Notes: generated by a model not told the origin, from the sequence alone. Shown: positions 35,475-44,102, numbered from the stretch's first letter. The stretch: DNA of 64,000 nt from Candidatus Gastranaerophilales bacterium (GCA_944325735.1 CALVBI010000001.1:1-64000); one strand, 5' to 3'. Numbers and translations are program-made.

Positions 35475-35515
35475 ATAAAAATCTCACGTACAAACACAAT
35501 ATAAAGGAAAGAAAA

Positions 35516-35629
35516 ATGAAAGTTAGATCATCAGTAAAACCAATGTGCGATAAATGCAAATGTATCAAAAGAAAAGGCAGAATCGCAGTAATTTGTGAAA
35601 ACCCAAAACATAAACAAAGACAAGGTTAA
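35516..35629 (+). CDS. rpmJ: Ribosomal protein L36
   Basis: The 37-residue protein starts [19 protein letters not shown], with zinc ligands Cys11, Cys14 and Cys27 and His32 ([11 protein letters not shown] end). This is the zinc-binding C+ form of L36. It is preceded by AAAGGAAAG. Its short length and its place directly after infA are the standard arrangement. Confidence 0.97.
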   Translation: MKVRSSVKPMCDKCKCIKRKGRIAVICENPKHKQRQG

Positions 35630-35635
35630 TTCAGA

Positions 35636-35839
35636 GGACAAGAAGTCCAGAAGGCGAGAAGACAAGCAATTACATAATTAATACTAATATAAATACCATA
35701 AATAGCTTGACATCCTGACATCTGATCTTCTGTACATCTGATAAAAGTTGAATTGACGAACTTCTAAAACGGTCAATGGTGAGGAAGAATTTAAGCCTCA
35801 TATCAAAAAAAATCTAACAACAAGAAAGGAAAAATTAAA
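35636..35839 (+). promoter_or_regulatory. Structured leader ahead of rpsM (candidate regulatory RNA)
   Basis: The 210-nt gap before rpsM is the longest in this operon. It contains two consecutive hairpins, TTGAC/GTCAA (35753-35757 with 35772-35776) and TGAGG/CCTCA (35780-35784 with 35796-35800). Upstream are repeated GACATC and ACATCTGAT words near 35709-35740. In E. coli protein S4 binds a leader RNA at this same position in the alpha operon, but the sequence here does not obviously fold into that pseudoknot. Confidence 0.35.
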
Positions 35840-36211
35840 ATGGCAAGACTAGCAGGGGTAGATTTACCTCGTAACAAAAGAATGGAAATAGCATTAACAT
35901 ACATCTACGGTATCGGACCGACTAGAGCAAAAAAGATTCTTGATGCTACAAAAATTTCACCTGATTTAAGAACAGATGACTTAACAGATGAAGATATTAA
36001 ATTGTTAAGAAACGAATTAGCAAACTACCACATTGAAGGTGACCTTCGTCGTGAAGTTTCTTTACACATTAAACGTCTACAAGAAATCGGATCTTACAGA
36101 GGTCTAAGACACAAACGTAACCTTCCATGCCGCGGACAAAGAACAAAAACTAACGCTAGAACAAGACGTGGTAAAAAAGGCTTAGCTATCACTAAAAAGA
36201 AAACAGTTTAG
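35840..36211 (+). CDS. rpsM: Ribosomal protein S13
   Basis: The 123-residue protein starts [34 protein letters not shown] and ends with the [17 protein letters not shown] tail that contacts tRNA and 16S rRNA in the 30S head. Both the helix-two-turn-helix core and length are standard. It follows a structured 210-nt leader and precedes rpsK by 34 nt. AGAAAGGA is the ribosome binding site. Confidence 0.98.
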   Translation: MARLAGVDLPRNKRMEIALTYIYGIGPTRAKKILDATKISPDLRTDDLTDEDIKLLRNELANYHIEGDLRREVSLHIKRLQEIGSYRGLRHKRNLPCRGQRTKTNARTRRGKKGLAITKKKTV

Positions 36212-36245
36212 TAAATAATTAATTTTAAAAATAGAGGAAATAAAA

Positions 36246-36632
36246 ATGGCAAGACCAGTAAAAACTAAGAAAAAAGAAAAAAAGAACGTATTGCAAGGTG
36301 TTGTACACATTCAATCAACATTTAACAATACAATCGTAACTTCAACAGATACTCAAGGTAATGCTATTGCATGGGCAACAGCAGGAGCTACAGGTTTCAA
36401 AGGTGCTAGAAAAGGTACACCATTCGCAGCTCAATCAGCAGCTGAACTTGTTGCTAAAAAATCAATCGATCAAGGTATGAAAAAAGTTGAAGTTCATATC
36501 AAAGGACCTGGTTCAGGTAGAGAAACTGCAATCAGAGCTATCCAAGCTGCAGGTTTGGAAATTACATTAATTAAAGACGTAACTCCAATTCCTCACAACG
36601 GATGCCGTCCACCTAAAAAACGTCGTGTATAA
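36246..36632 (+). CDS. rpsK: Ribosomal protein S11
   Basis: The 128-residue protein includes [20 protein letters not shown] and the C-terminal [10 protein letters not shown] end, a complete S11 of the 30S platform. The basic N-terminal tail (KTKKKEKKN) is normal. It sits between rpsM and rpsD, in the conserved order of the alpha operon, preceded by AGAGGAAAT. Confidence 0.98.
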   Translation: MARPVKTKKKEKKNVLQGVVHIQSTFNNTIVTSTDTQGNAIAWATAGATGFKGARKGTPFAAQSAAELVAKKSIDQGMKKVEVHIKGPGSGRETAIRAIQAAGLEITLIKDVTPIPHNGCRPPKKRRV

Positions 36633-36660
36633 TGACGAATTAAGTAAAAGGAAACAAATA

Positions 36661-36710
36661 GATAGGGGCTTGCGTTAAAAGCCAAAACAGCAAACCATAG
36701 ATGCCCTATC
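36661..36710 (+). promoter_or_regulatory. Candidate ribosomal-protein leader structure ahead of rpsD
   Basis: GATAGGGGC (36661-36669) pairs with GCCCTATC (36703-36710) with one bulged G, enclosing 33 nt that include a GGCTT / AAGCC option. The hairpin lies 26 nt before the rpsD start, in an unusually long (103-nt) gap. Ribosomal protein S4, the rpsD product, is a known autoregulator in Bacillus and E. coli, so a regulatory role is plausible. Confidence 0.45.
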
Positions 36711-36735
36711 ACAAACAAAAGGAGAAATAAACAAA

Positions 36736-37338
36736 ATGGCTAGATATACAGGACCAAGTAATAAATTATTCAGAAATAAAAAAGTAAAAGATTTGTCAAA
36801 CAGAAAATTAACATCTTCTATGAGACAAACAGCTTCAGGCCAACACGGTGCTGTTAGAAAAAAACTTTCTGAATATGCAATTCACTTAGCAGAAAAACAA
36901 AAAATCAGATTTACTTATTTAGTAAGTGAAAAACAATTCGCTAAATATTATAAAGAAGCTGCAAGAAGAAAAGGCGTAACAGGTACAATCCTTTTACAAA
37001 TCTTAGAATCAAGATTAGATAACGTTCTTTTCAGAGCAGGATTAGGTATCACTCGTAAACAAACAAGACAAATCGTTAACCACGGTCACGTTCTTGTAAA
37101 CGATAAAAAAGTAGATATTCCATCATATTTAGTTAAAGCAGGTGATGTAATCACAATCAAATCAAAAAGCAGCGCATTTTTGAAAAGTGTAACTGAATTA
37201 ATTGATATGGCTTGTGCACCAGCTTGGATGACAATTGATAAAGAGGCTCTAAAAATTACTTTCGACAGAATTCCAGAAAGAGAAGAATTAGATCCTGAAT
37301 TCAAAGAACAACTTGTAATCGAGTACTATTCTAAATAA
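36736..37338 (+). CDS. rpsD: Ribosomal protein S4
   Basis: The 200-residue protein starts MARYTGPSNKLFRNKK and has the S4 RNA-binding domain near 93-155 (ESRLDNVLFRAGLGITRKQTRQIVNHGHVLVNDKKVDIPSYLV). It initiates 30S assembly at the 16S five-way junction. The N-terminal Cys zinc ligands found in some S4 proteins are absent, the C-minus form. AAAGGAG precedes the start. The 103-nt leader upstream contains a stable hairpin that may mediate feedback by S4. Confidence 0.98.
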   Translation: MARYTGPSNKLFRNKKVKDLSNRKLTSSMRQTASGQHGAVRKKLSEYAIHLAEKQKIRFTYLVSEKQFAKYYKEAARRKGVTGTILLQILESRLDNVLFRAGLGITRKQTRQIVNHGHVLVNDKKVDIPSYLVKAGDVITIKSKSSAFLKSVTELIDMACAPAWMTIDKEALKITFDRIPEREELDPEFKEQLVIEYYSK

Positions 37339-37396
37339 TGAATTTTAAACCCGAACAATAAAAACAAATAGTTAACAACAACTAGGAGATTAAAAA

Positions 37397-38362
37397 ATGG
37401 AATTAAAAATTAAATGTGTTAATACAACAACAAGTTCTGACGGTTCACAATACGGTAAATTCGTAATTGAACCATTAGAAAAAGGTTTCGGTACAACAAT
37501 TGGTAACTCTTTAAGACGTGTACTTCTTTCAAGCTTAGAAGGAACTGCTGTTACATCTGTAAGAATAGAAGGTATTACTCACGAATATACTGCTATCCCT
37601 GGTGTATTAGAAGATGTTATCGACGTTATGCTTAACCTTAAAGGATTGGTTGTAAAAACTGATTCCAAAGAACCTCAACATTTAAGAATAGATGTTGATC
37701 GTCCGGGCGCAGTACTTGCAAGTGATATTCAGCTTCCTGCAGGTGTAAAAGTAGTTAACCCTGATTGGTTAATTTGTACAGTTGCAGATGGTGGTAGCTT
37801 CCACGCAGACATCGTTGTAGAAACAGGAAAAGGATATGTAGCTCACGATGTACCTAGAGATTCTAAAGGTGCATCAATTGATGTTCTTCCTATCGATGCA
37901 ACATTCATGCCTATCAAACGTGTAAGCTATAACGTAGAAAGCACTCGTGTAGGAGATTCTATCGACTTTGATAAATTAACTTTAGAAATCTGGTCAAACG
38001 GTTCAATCGATGTAACAAATGCATTAAGCCAAGCATCAAATCTTTTGATTGATCACTTTATGCAAATTTCATCAATCACAGGTCAACCTGTAATTGCACC
38101 TTCAATGACTGTAGAAGAAAAAGTTGAAGATGATACAAACACTCCAACAATGACTATTGAAGAATTGGAACTTTCAGTAAGAGCATACAATTGCTTGAAA
38201 CGTGCAAGTATCAATTCAATGGCTGAATTATTGAAAAAATCAGAACATGATTTATTAAATATTAAAAACTTCGGAAAGAAATCTTCTGACGAAGTAATCG
38301 AAAGACTTCACCACTTTGGACTAGACTTAGCTCCAAACCCTGAAGTTGAAGAAGAAGTATAA
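37397..38362 (+). CDS. rpoA: RNA polymerase alpha subunit
   Basis: The 321-residue protein has the N-terminal dimerisation domain (FVIEPLEKGFGTTIGNSLRRVLLSSLEG, in segments near 22-49) and a C-terminal domain (about 250-310) with LELSVRAYNCLKRASINSMAELL and NFGKKSSDEVIERL, which contacts UP elements and activators. Length and order, rpsD-rpoA-rplQ, are standard. CTAGGAGAT is the ribosome binding site. Confidence 0.99.
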   Translation: MELKIKCVNTTTSSDGSQYGKFVIEPLEKGFGTTIGNSLRRVLLSSLEGTAVTSVRIEGITHEYTAIPGVLEDVIDVMLNLKGLVVKTDSKEPQHLRIDVDRPGAVLASDIQLPAGVKVVNPDWLICTVADGGSFHADIVVETGKGYVAHDVPRDSKGASIDVLPIDATFMPIKRVSYNVESTRVGDSIDFDKLTLEIWSNGSIDVTNALSQASNLLIDHFMQISSITGQPVIAPSMTVEEKVEDDTNTPTMTIEELELSVRAYNCLKRASINSMAELLKKSEHDLLNIKNFGKKSSDEVIERLHHFGLDLAPNPEVEEEV

Positions 38363-38387
38363 TAATAAAACATAAAGGAATAAAAAA

Positions 38388-38816
38388 ATGAGACACCAAA
38401 CTAAAAAACATACGCTTGGAAAAGCAAAGGATCAAAGAGATGCTTTGTTACGTTCTTTAGCAACTGAACTTTTTGTACATGGTGAAATCAAAACAACAAT
38501 GGCTAGAGCAAAAGCTTTAAGACCTTATGCTGAAGAAATTATCACCCTTGCAAAAAGAGGCGACTTACACGCACGTCGTCAAGCAGCTAAATTTATATTT
38601 GACAAAGAAACAGGAAAATATATTGATTTAGCAACAGGCGAAATTTTTGAAACTCCTTCTGCTGATAAAAAATTAGCTGAAGAAACAGTTTTAAGAAAAT
38701 TGTTTGTAATCATCGGTAAAAAATATTCTGATCGCCAAGGCGGTTATACAAGAATATTCAGATTACCTCCAAGACGCGGTGACGCTTCTGAAATGGCTCT
38801 AATCCAATTGGTATAG
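38388..38816 (+). CDS. rplQ: Ribosomal protein L17
   Basis: The 142-residue protein starts MRHQTKKHTLGKAKDQRDALLRSLATELFVHGEIKTT, in which the L17 signature is clear, and ends in the RIFRLPPRRGDASEMALIQL block. It has an insertion near 65-95 (DKETGKYIDLATGEIFETPS) relative to the 117-residue short form, so it belongs to the longer versions. The truA start codon follows after 3 nt, indicating coupling. Confidence 0.97.
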   Translation: MRHQTKKHTLGKAKDQRDALLRSLATELFVHGEIKTTMARAKALRPYAEEIITLAKRGDLHARRQAAKFIFDKETGKYIDLATGEIFETPSADKKLAEETVLRKLFVIIGKKYSDRQGGYTRIFRLPPRRGDASEMALIQLV

Positions 38817-38819
38817 GCC

Positions 38820-39587
38820 ATGCGTTACGCTCTTCAAGTTCAGTATATCGGTAAAAATTATGCCGGAAGCCAAATCCAATTTGAAAACGGCAAAGAAATA
38901 GATACTCCGACAATACAAGGAGAACTTGAAAAAGCAATTAGTACATTGATATTCGGGAATACCGAAAATAATAACCGACAAATAAAGACAATTTTTTCCG
39001 GAAGAACTGATAAAGGCGTCAATTCTAAAGGACAGGTAGTTCATTTTGATATAGACAAACCTATTGTTGCTTCAAAGTTTGTCTATCATCTTAATGAAAT
39101 TCTTCCAAAAGACATCTCCGTCAGTGATTTGGAACAAGTAGATGCCAGATTTCATGCTCAAAAATCTGCTAAAAAAAGATTTTACAGATATGTGTTTATT
39201 AATCGAAAATGTAAAGATGCTTTTGATGGCGATTTAATGAGAATTAAATATGAGATTAACATTGAAAGAATGCAAAAAAGCCTAAATTATTTATTAGGAG
39301 AACATGATTTTTCAAGTTTCAAAAGTTCCGGAACGCTAAACCCAAGCAAAATTTGCTTTATTGAAAAAGCCGAATGTAAAAAAGACGGTGATAAAGTGAT
39401 TATCGATATTGTAGGAAACAGATTTCTATATAATATGGTAAGAACAATTGTCGGAACCCTTTTAGAAATAGAAGGACATAACCTGCAAGCTGAGCATATG
39501 AAAGAAGTTCTTGAAATATGTGACAGAACAAAAGCAGGACAAACAGTCAGTCCATACGGGTTGACATTAATGAAAGTAGAATACTAA
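38820..39587 (+). CDS. truA: tRNA pseudouridine(38-40) synthase
   Basis: The 255-residue enzyme has the catalytic-Asp block [18 protein letters not shown] near 62-79, with the aspartate in [17 protein letters not shown] follows near 158 and [21 protein letters not shown] near 200. It makes pseudouridine at tRNA positions 38-40. It lies directly after rplQ, as in many Gram-positive bacteria and cyanobacteria, and before rplM-rpsI. Confidence 0.97.
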   Translation: MRYALQVQYIGKNYAGSQIQFENGKEIDTPTIQGELEKAISTLIFGNTENNNRQIKTIFSGRTDKGVNSKGQVVHFDIDKPIVASKFVYHLNEILPKDISVSDLEQVDARFHAQKSAKKRFYRYVFINRKCKDAFDGDLMRIKYEINIERMQKSLNYLLGEHDFSSFKSSGTLNPSKICFIEKAECKKDGDKVIIDIVGNRFLYNMVRTIVGTLLEIEGHNLQAEHMKEVLEICDRTKAGQTVSPYGLTLMKVEY

Positions 39588-39610
39588 CAAAATATAAATG
39601 GAGACTAAGC

Positions 39611-40048
39611 ATGAAAACATATTCAGCAAAACCTCTAGAAGTTGAAAGAAAATGGTATCTAATCGATGCTGAAGGAGAAGTTCTTGGCAGATTAGCTACT
39701 AGAATCGCAAATATTTTAAGAGGAAAAAATAAACCTGAATATACACCAAACGTTGATACAGGTGATTTCGTTATCGTAATCAATGCTGAAAAAGTTTTGG
39801 TAACAGGTAAAAAAGAAACTGATAAAATTTATTATCACCATACAGGATTCCCTGGTGGATTAAAATCAGCTAGCGTAAAAGAATTACGTGAAAAAGATGC
39901 AAGATTACTGATTGAAAAAGCAGTAAAAGGCATGCTTCAACATAATACTTTAGGTGATACACAATTCACTAAATTAAAAGTATACAACGGAAGCGAACAT
40001 CCACACGCTGCTCAAAAACCAATCGTGTTGGAAAAGGAGGCTAAATAA
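39611..40048 (+). CDS. rplM: Ribosomal protein L13
   Basis: The 145-residue protein starts [30 protein letters not shown] and contains the L13 block [21 protein letters not shown], typical length. It is an early-assembling 50S protein. It overlaps rpsI by 1 nt (TAATG) and carries the next gene's AAGGAGG inside its own end. Confidence 0.98.
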   Translation: MKTYSAKPLEVERKWYLIDAEGEVLGRLATRIANILRGKNKPEYTPNVDTGDFVIVINAEKVLVTGKKETDKIYYHHTGFPGGLKSASVKELREKDARLLIEKAVKGMLQHNTLGDTQFTKLKVYNGSEHPHAAQKPIVLEKEAK

Positions 40049-40443
40049 TGGCAGATAAAGAAATTATGGCTACAGGACGTAGAAAAACCTCTATCGCAGT
40101 TGTTAAACTTGTAAAAGGTAAAGGTCGTATCTTCGTTAACGGTAAAACATTAAAAAATTATATCGGAAACAGACCTGCAATTGAAATGTTAGTATACAGA
40201 CCTTTAGTATTAACTGACAATCAAGAAAAATATGATGTAAGAGTAAAAGCAGTAGGCGGCGGTGTTGTTGCTCAATGCGGAGCTATCAGACATGGTATTT
40301 CAAGAGCGTTAGTTAAAGCTAATGAAGAATACAAAAACGTTTTACGTTTAGAAGGACTTCTAACTCGTGACCCACGTGTTAAAGAACGTAAAAAATACGG
40401 TCGTAAACGTGCTAGAAAACGTTTCCAATTCTCAAAACGTTAA
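40048..40443 (+). CDS. rpsI: Ribosomal protein S9
   Basis: The 131-residue protein has the GRRKTSIAVVKLVKGKG N-terminal block and the KKYGRKRARKRFQFSKR tail that reaches the P-site tRNA in the 30S head. It pairs with rplM in the usual order and ends the ribosomal operon at a strong terminator. Confidence 0.98.
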   Translation: MADKEIMATGRRKTSIAVVKLVKGKGRIFVNGKTLKNYIGNRPAIEMLVYRPLVLTDNQEKYDVRVKAVGGGVVAQCGAIRHGISRALVKANEEYKNVLRLEGLLTRDPRVKERKKYGRKRARKRFQFSKR

Positions 40444-40461
40444 TATTTCAAAAAAAATATC

Positions 40462-40497
40462 AAAAAAGAACGGTTTTTATCAAACCGTTCTTTTTTT
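40462..40497 (+). terminator. Intrinsic terminator of the ribosomal protein operon
   Basis: A perfect stem of about 15 bp (AAAAAAGAACGGTTT with AAACCGTTCTTTTTT) has a 5-nt loop and a long T tract directly after rpsI. Confidence 0.93.
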
Positions 40498-40591
40498 GTA
40501 AACAAATGTAACAAAAAATACACTTTGTGAAATCAAAGAATTTTAAAATACTTTATATGTGTAAGAGAGATAAAACATAAGGAGAGACGAG

Positions 40592-40918
40592 ATGACTTTT
40601 TTAGCAATCGATGCACAGAAAAATTTATTCACATTGCAGAAAAGCCAACTGCAATTCGAACAAACTTTGGTAATGAGCAGAGCAAACTATATTACAAAAC
40701 AAATGGGCTATCGAGCTCAGGAACTTGAAAAGTATGATACTGATCCGGATGATGATCCAACATATATCCAGTTACAACAAGAAGAATCATACCTTGAAAC
40801 AAGACAGGACTCTTTAGACTCACAAATAAGTTTAATTGAGAACGAAATTTCAAGCTTGAAGAACCTTGTAACAAGCAATATTAAATCTTCTTGCACATTA
40901 AATCTTATAGGCAGCTAA
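40592..40918 (+). CDS. Short conserved-ends family protein (member 3, no variable middle)
   Basis: The 108-residue protein starts after AAGGAGAG. Its N-terminus (MTFLAIDAQKNLFTLQKSQLQFEQTLVMSRANYIT) corresponds by position and pattern to the N-terminal helix of the three longer members, and its C-terminal helix (SYLETRQDSLDSQISLIENEISSLKNLVTSNIKSS, in segments) to their C-terminal coil. A short acidic loop (DTDPDDDPTY) replaces the variable domain. It thus looks like the minimal two-helix core of the family. The similarity is weak at single-residue level, so membership is an inference. Its upstream region shares a TTTGTAAACAAATGT element with member 1. Convergent with folD, 2 nt apart. Confidence 0.6.
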   Translation: MTFLAIDAQKNLFTLQKSQLQFEQTLVMSRANYITKQMGYRAQELEKYDTDPDDDPTYIQLQQEESYLETRQDSLDSQISLIENEISSLKNLVTSNIKSSCTLNLIGS

Positions 40919-40920
40919 GT

Positions 40921-41763
40921 TTATCTTAGACGCTTAGAGTCCGCTAATTCGACAGTATTAAGCATTAATGATGCTATTGTCATCGGACCAACCCCACCAG
41001 GTACAGGTGAAATATATGCGGCGATTTTTGAAGCACTTGCGAAATCAACGTCGCCGCAGATTTTCCCGTTAATATCTTTAAAAATACCTACATCTACGAC
41101 TACACAATCAGATTTTAACATTTTTTCCCCTATAATATTTTTCCCTACTGCTGAAACTACTATATCAGCAGTTTTTGTTATATCAGAGAGATTTTTTGTA
41201 TGACTGTGACACATTGTAACTGTTGCATTTCTATTTAAAAGCATTTGTGCAACAGGTTTGCCTACTAAATTTGAACGTCCTATTACAACAACATGTTTGC
41301 CTTCAAGTTCAATATTGTATTCGTCAAGTAATAACAATATTCCTTTAGGAGTGCAAGGATAGACATAAGGTTCTTCTCCGGAAAATAGTTTCCCGCTATT
41401 ATATGGAGTAAGTCCGTCTACATCTTTTTCAGGAGATATTGAATCTATAATTCTAAATTTATCAATATGTTTAGGTAATGGAAGTTGCACTAATATTGCT
41501 GTAATTTTATTATCATTATTTAATTCTTTAATTTTATCAAGAAGAACATTTTCTGGGATATCAGATGGGTAATTTATAACTATTGAATTAATCCCTAGAT
41601 TTTCAGCAGTTTTCTTTTTATTTTTGACATAGATTTGACTTGCAGGGTCATCTCCTACAAGAATTACAGCTAATGTCGGTTTCTCAGACATATTGTTAAG
41701 TCTTTGTTTTAAATTTTCAAATATTTTATCTCTTAAATTTTTCCCGTCTAAAATTATTGCCAT
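40921..41763 (-). CDS. folD: Methylenetetrahydrofolate dehydrogenase / methenyltetrahydrofolate cyclohydrolase
   Basis: The 280-residue bifunctional enzyme has SQIYVKNKKK (catalytic Lys49 by alignment with E. coli Lys54), VQLPLPKHID near 95, DVDGLTPYNSG near 117 and the Rossmann VVIGRSNLVGKPVAQML near 158. The C-terminal end PVPGGVGPMTIASLM is near 255. It interconverts methylene-, methenyl- and formyl-tetrahydrofolate. It is the last gene of a minus-strand cluster with a CooC-like ATPase (5 nt gap) and a UroD-like methyltransferase, which points to one-carbon chemistry beyond housekeeping folate use. Confidence 0.97.
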   Translation of the reverse strand: MAIILDGKNLRDKIFENLKQRLNNMSEKPTLAVILVGDDPASQIYVKNKKKTAENLGINSIVINYPSDIPENVLLDKIKELNNDNKITAILVQLPLPKHIDKFRIIDSISPEKDVDGLTPYNSGKLFSGEEPYVYPCTPKGILLLLDEYNIELEGKHVVVIGRSNLVGKPVAQMLLNRNATVTMCHSHTKNLSDITKTADIVVSAVGKNIIGEKMLKSDCVVVDVGIFKDINGKICGDVDFASASKIAAYISPVPGGVGPMTIASLMLNTVELADSKRLR

Positions 41764-41768
41764 TTTAC

Positions 41769-42521
41769 CTACTCTCTGACTTGAGGAAGATTAAGTCTGA
41801 AATAAAATTGTTTTATTGCATCTTGAATTAATTGAGATTCTCTATCCATTGCATGAGTATTTAATTCGCTATCTGTCGGAATTACTCCTAAAACGTCAAG
41901 ATCAAAGCGTTTTAAAAGTTCATATACTGAGGGTAAATTTGTGTTATCAACTTTATTAATTACAACTCCTAATTGATTTCCAGCTGCATATTTTGCACTG
42001 AACTCTTCAATACGTTTTGCAAGATGTGCACTTTCTTCAGTCGGATTTGCAACAATTATTGTTGTATCAATATCTGTATCCACAAGTTGATTTAAATATT
42101 TCAAATCAAATTCACAATCAAAAATTACAATATCATATCTTTCCAAAAGTTTTAGCACTGCATCGTTAATTTGCCCTGTAATCGGGCATCTGCAATCTTT
42201 TGAACCAACAAACCAAGATACGATAATATCAACATTTTCATCTAGAGAAACAACAATATCTTCCATTGCCCACTCAACAAATTCTTGTTTAGACATACCT
42301 TCTGGAATCCCAGTTTTATACTCGTGTTTCCCGCTTCTGATACCATAAATTGTATTTCTTATATCAAGTCCAAAACTATGACCTAATTCACTTGTTAAGT
42401 CATTATCAAAAAGCAAAATTGATTTCTCAGGGAAATATTCCTGAAAAATCCTTAAAAAAGCCTTTGTTACTGTTGTTTTTCCGCTTCCGCTTTTCCCTGT
42501 AATTGCTAATTTAAAAGTCAA
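41769..42521 (-). CDS. CooC-like (nickel-insertion/MinD-superfamily) ATPase
   Basis: The 250-residue SIMIBI-class ATPase has a Walker A of deviant form, TGKSGSGKTT (8-17), with the signature lysine at position 10. LFDNDLTSELGHSFGL near 36-51 and IVIFDCEFDLKYL near 130-142 follow. IVANPTEESAHLAKRI and GVVINKVDN match CooC/AcsF proteins that mature carbon monoxide dehydrogenase/acetyl-CoA synthase or load metals onto corrinoid enzymes. A Cys pair (DCRCPITGQ near 111) could bind metal. Its start overlaps the end of the UroD-like gene by 4 nt (ATGA). No CODH catalytic gene is in the window, so its client may be the UroD-like protein or lie elsewhere. Confidence 0.75.
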   Translation of the reverse strand: MTFKLAITGKSGSGKTTVTKAFLRIFQEYFPEKSILLFDNDLTSELGHSFGLDIRNTIYGIRSGKHEYKTGIPEGMSKQEFVEWAMEDIVVSLDENVDIIVSWFVGSKDCRCPITGQINDAVLKLLERYDIVIFDCEFDLKYLNQLVDTDIDTTIIVANPTEESAHLAKRIEEFSAKYAAGNQLGVVINKVDNTNLPSVYELLKRFDLDVLGVIPTDSELNTHAMDRESQLIQDAIKQFYFRLNLPQVRE

Positions 42522-43597
42522 ACTTTACACCTTTCTCTTAAAATATCAGACAATTGTTTTGTTAAATCCATTGCTTTCTCTGCTAAATCTTCACTCAAAG
42601 CTCCGGCACCACAAGAAGGCGTGATTAAAGAATTTGCTATAACAATTTTCTCATCAATTCCTTTTTCAGTCAAATATTTTACAGCTTTTTCAAAAACAGA
42701 AAGCATTGTATCTAAATTTGCATTTTCTAAAACTTCAGGGTGAAGTGTAGGAATTACTCCCCAAGCTATTTTCCCGCCCTGTTCAAGGAAAGATTTTATA
42801 CTTTTGCTATGTAAGCTTAAATTTTGAGCAAAAGTATATGCATCAAAATTTATAATATCTACCCCTGCACTAATCGGAATATCCCAATCACATTTTCCAC
42901 AACAGTGAATAGCACTAATTGCGCCGTTTGCTTTGATTAAATCAGAAATTTCTTTTATCATTTCTACAACTTCTTCTGTTGAAATAGTTATAAAAGCAGA
43001 AGTTCCAAGTTGTGAAATTGAAGGTTCGTCAATAAAAATTATTGGAGTAGAGTTAGGATTTGCTGATTTTATATTTTTAATCTGCCATAGAGCTTTTATT
43101 GAAAGAGTTTTTGTAATTATTTCTTTCAATGTTTCATCATAAAAAGCACATTTGCCGCTTTTATCCACTAAAGTTGTTGCAAGTGTAAAAGGCCCGACAA
43201 TTTGCCCTTTAGCAAAAGCAGGTTTTGTACTTTTGATTATTTTTATAAATTCAGGAAATGCACAAGAGGAATTTATTGCATATTTTTCAATAGTTTCGGA
43301 ATTTATATCTGCAATAATTTCTTCGTAATCACAAAAAAATTGCTCCATATCTTCAAAGAATTTATCGCTTTCTGTTTCAAGATATGTTTTCCCACTATCT
43401 TTGTCAATAAAAAACGAAGGCATATTTTCCAAAAATTGAAAAATCATGTCTTCGTTTTTATTAATCTTTGTGAGCTGTGGCCAAAATGGAATATTTTTAA
43501 AGTCTTTTTTTACTAATTCCATTGCATTTTCTAAATTGATATGAGGTAAAGAACCTATTGCTAAGCATTCAAGCGTCAATTTAGAATTTGTAACCAT
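42518..43597 (-). CDS. UroD/MetE-fold methyltransferase-like protein
   Basis: The 359-residue protein has the TIM-barrel layout shared by uroporphyrinogen decarboxylases, corrinoid methyltransferases (MtaA/MtbA) and cobalamin-independent methionine synthase. CLAIGSLPHINLENAM near 10-25 resembles the GSLP opening of MetE-like archaeal proteins. FAKGQIVGPFTLATTL lies near 133 and FIDEPSISQLG near 190. AIHCCGKCDW near 227 and SLITPSCGAGALSE near 330 supply His and Cys ligands as in Zn-dependent methyltransferases. True HemE has different catalytic residues, so heme synthesis is unlikely. With the CooC-like and FolD genes it suggests methyl transfer between a corrinoid, a thiol or folate. The substrate is unknown. 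It follows rplI by 7 nt. Confidence 0.72.
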   Translation of the reverse strand: MVTNSKLTLECLAIGSLPHINLENAMELVKKDFKNIPFWPQLTKINKNEDMIFQFLENMPSFFIDKDSGKTYLETESDKFFEDMEQFFCDYEEIIADINSETIEKYAINSSCAFPEFIKIIKSTKPAFAKGQIVGPFTLATTLVDKSGKCAFYDETLKEIITKTLSIKALWQIKNIKSANPNSTPIIFIDEPSISQLGTSAFITISTEEVVEMIKEISDLIKANGAISAIHCCGKCDWDIPISAGVDIINFDAYTFAQNLSLHSKSIKSFLEQGGKIAWGVIPTLHPEVLENANLDTMLSVFEKAVKYLTEKGIDEKIVIANSLITPSCGAGALSEDLAEKAMDLTKQLSDILRERCKV

Positions 43598-43604
43598 TTG
43601 CCGC

Positions 43605-44102
43605 CTATTCTTCAGTTTCTTCAGCTACTTCTTCAACTGATTCTTTTAATACTTCAGAAGCTGTAACTACAACTGCTAATTCACATTTAACTTTTGAAGT
43701 TAATTTGATTAACATAGTGTATTCACCAATTTTGTTGATTGGAGCGTTTAAAGAAACATTTTTTCTGTCAACTTCAATACCTGATTTAGCTTGTAATTCT
43801 TCAGTCAATTTTTTAGTAGTAATTGTACCGAATAATTTACCAGATTCACCAGCTTTAGCTGAAAGTTCAAGTTTACCGAATTCTTCGATTTTCTTAGCTG
43901 TTTCTAGAGCTTCAGCGTGTAATTTTTCTTGTTTAGCTTTAATTCTAGCTAAATTCTTTTCTCTGTTTTCTAAAGCACCTTTAGTAGCGATTTCAGCTAC
44001 AGATTGTGGAAGCAAAAAGTTTCTAGCATAACCGTCTTTTACATTAACGATATCGCCTGCTTCACCGAGGTTTTGAACGTCTTTTTTCAGTATAACCTGC
44101 AT
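43605..44102 (-). CDS. rplI: Ribosomal protein L9
   Basis: The 165-residue protein starts MQVILKKDVQNLGEAGDIVNVKDGYARNFLLP, the conserved N-terminal rRNA-binding domain. A long connecting helix (45-75) and a C-terminal domain (GKLFGTITTKKLTEELQ) follow, with an acidic tail EEVAEETEE of about 15 residues beyond the usual 150. AAAGGAGATA is a strong ribosome binding site. It heads a transcription unit that continues into the UroD-like, CooC-like and folD genes. Confidence 0.97.
   Translation of the reverse strand: MQVILKKDVQNLGEAGDIVNVKDGYARNFLLPQSVAEIATKGALENREKNLARIKAKQEKLHAEALETAKKIEEFGKLELSAKAGESGKLFGTITTKKLTEELQAKSGIEVDRKNVSLNAPINKIGEYTMLIKLTSKVKCELAVVVTASEVLKESVEEVAEETEE

Noticed and set aside
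42518-43597. Uroporphyrinogen decarboxylase (HemE)
   Set aside because: The family fold fits, but the N-terminal RQAGR-type substrate motif of HemE is missing and Cys/His ligand motifs of methyltransferases are present.
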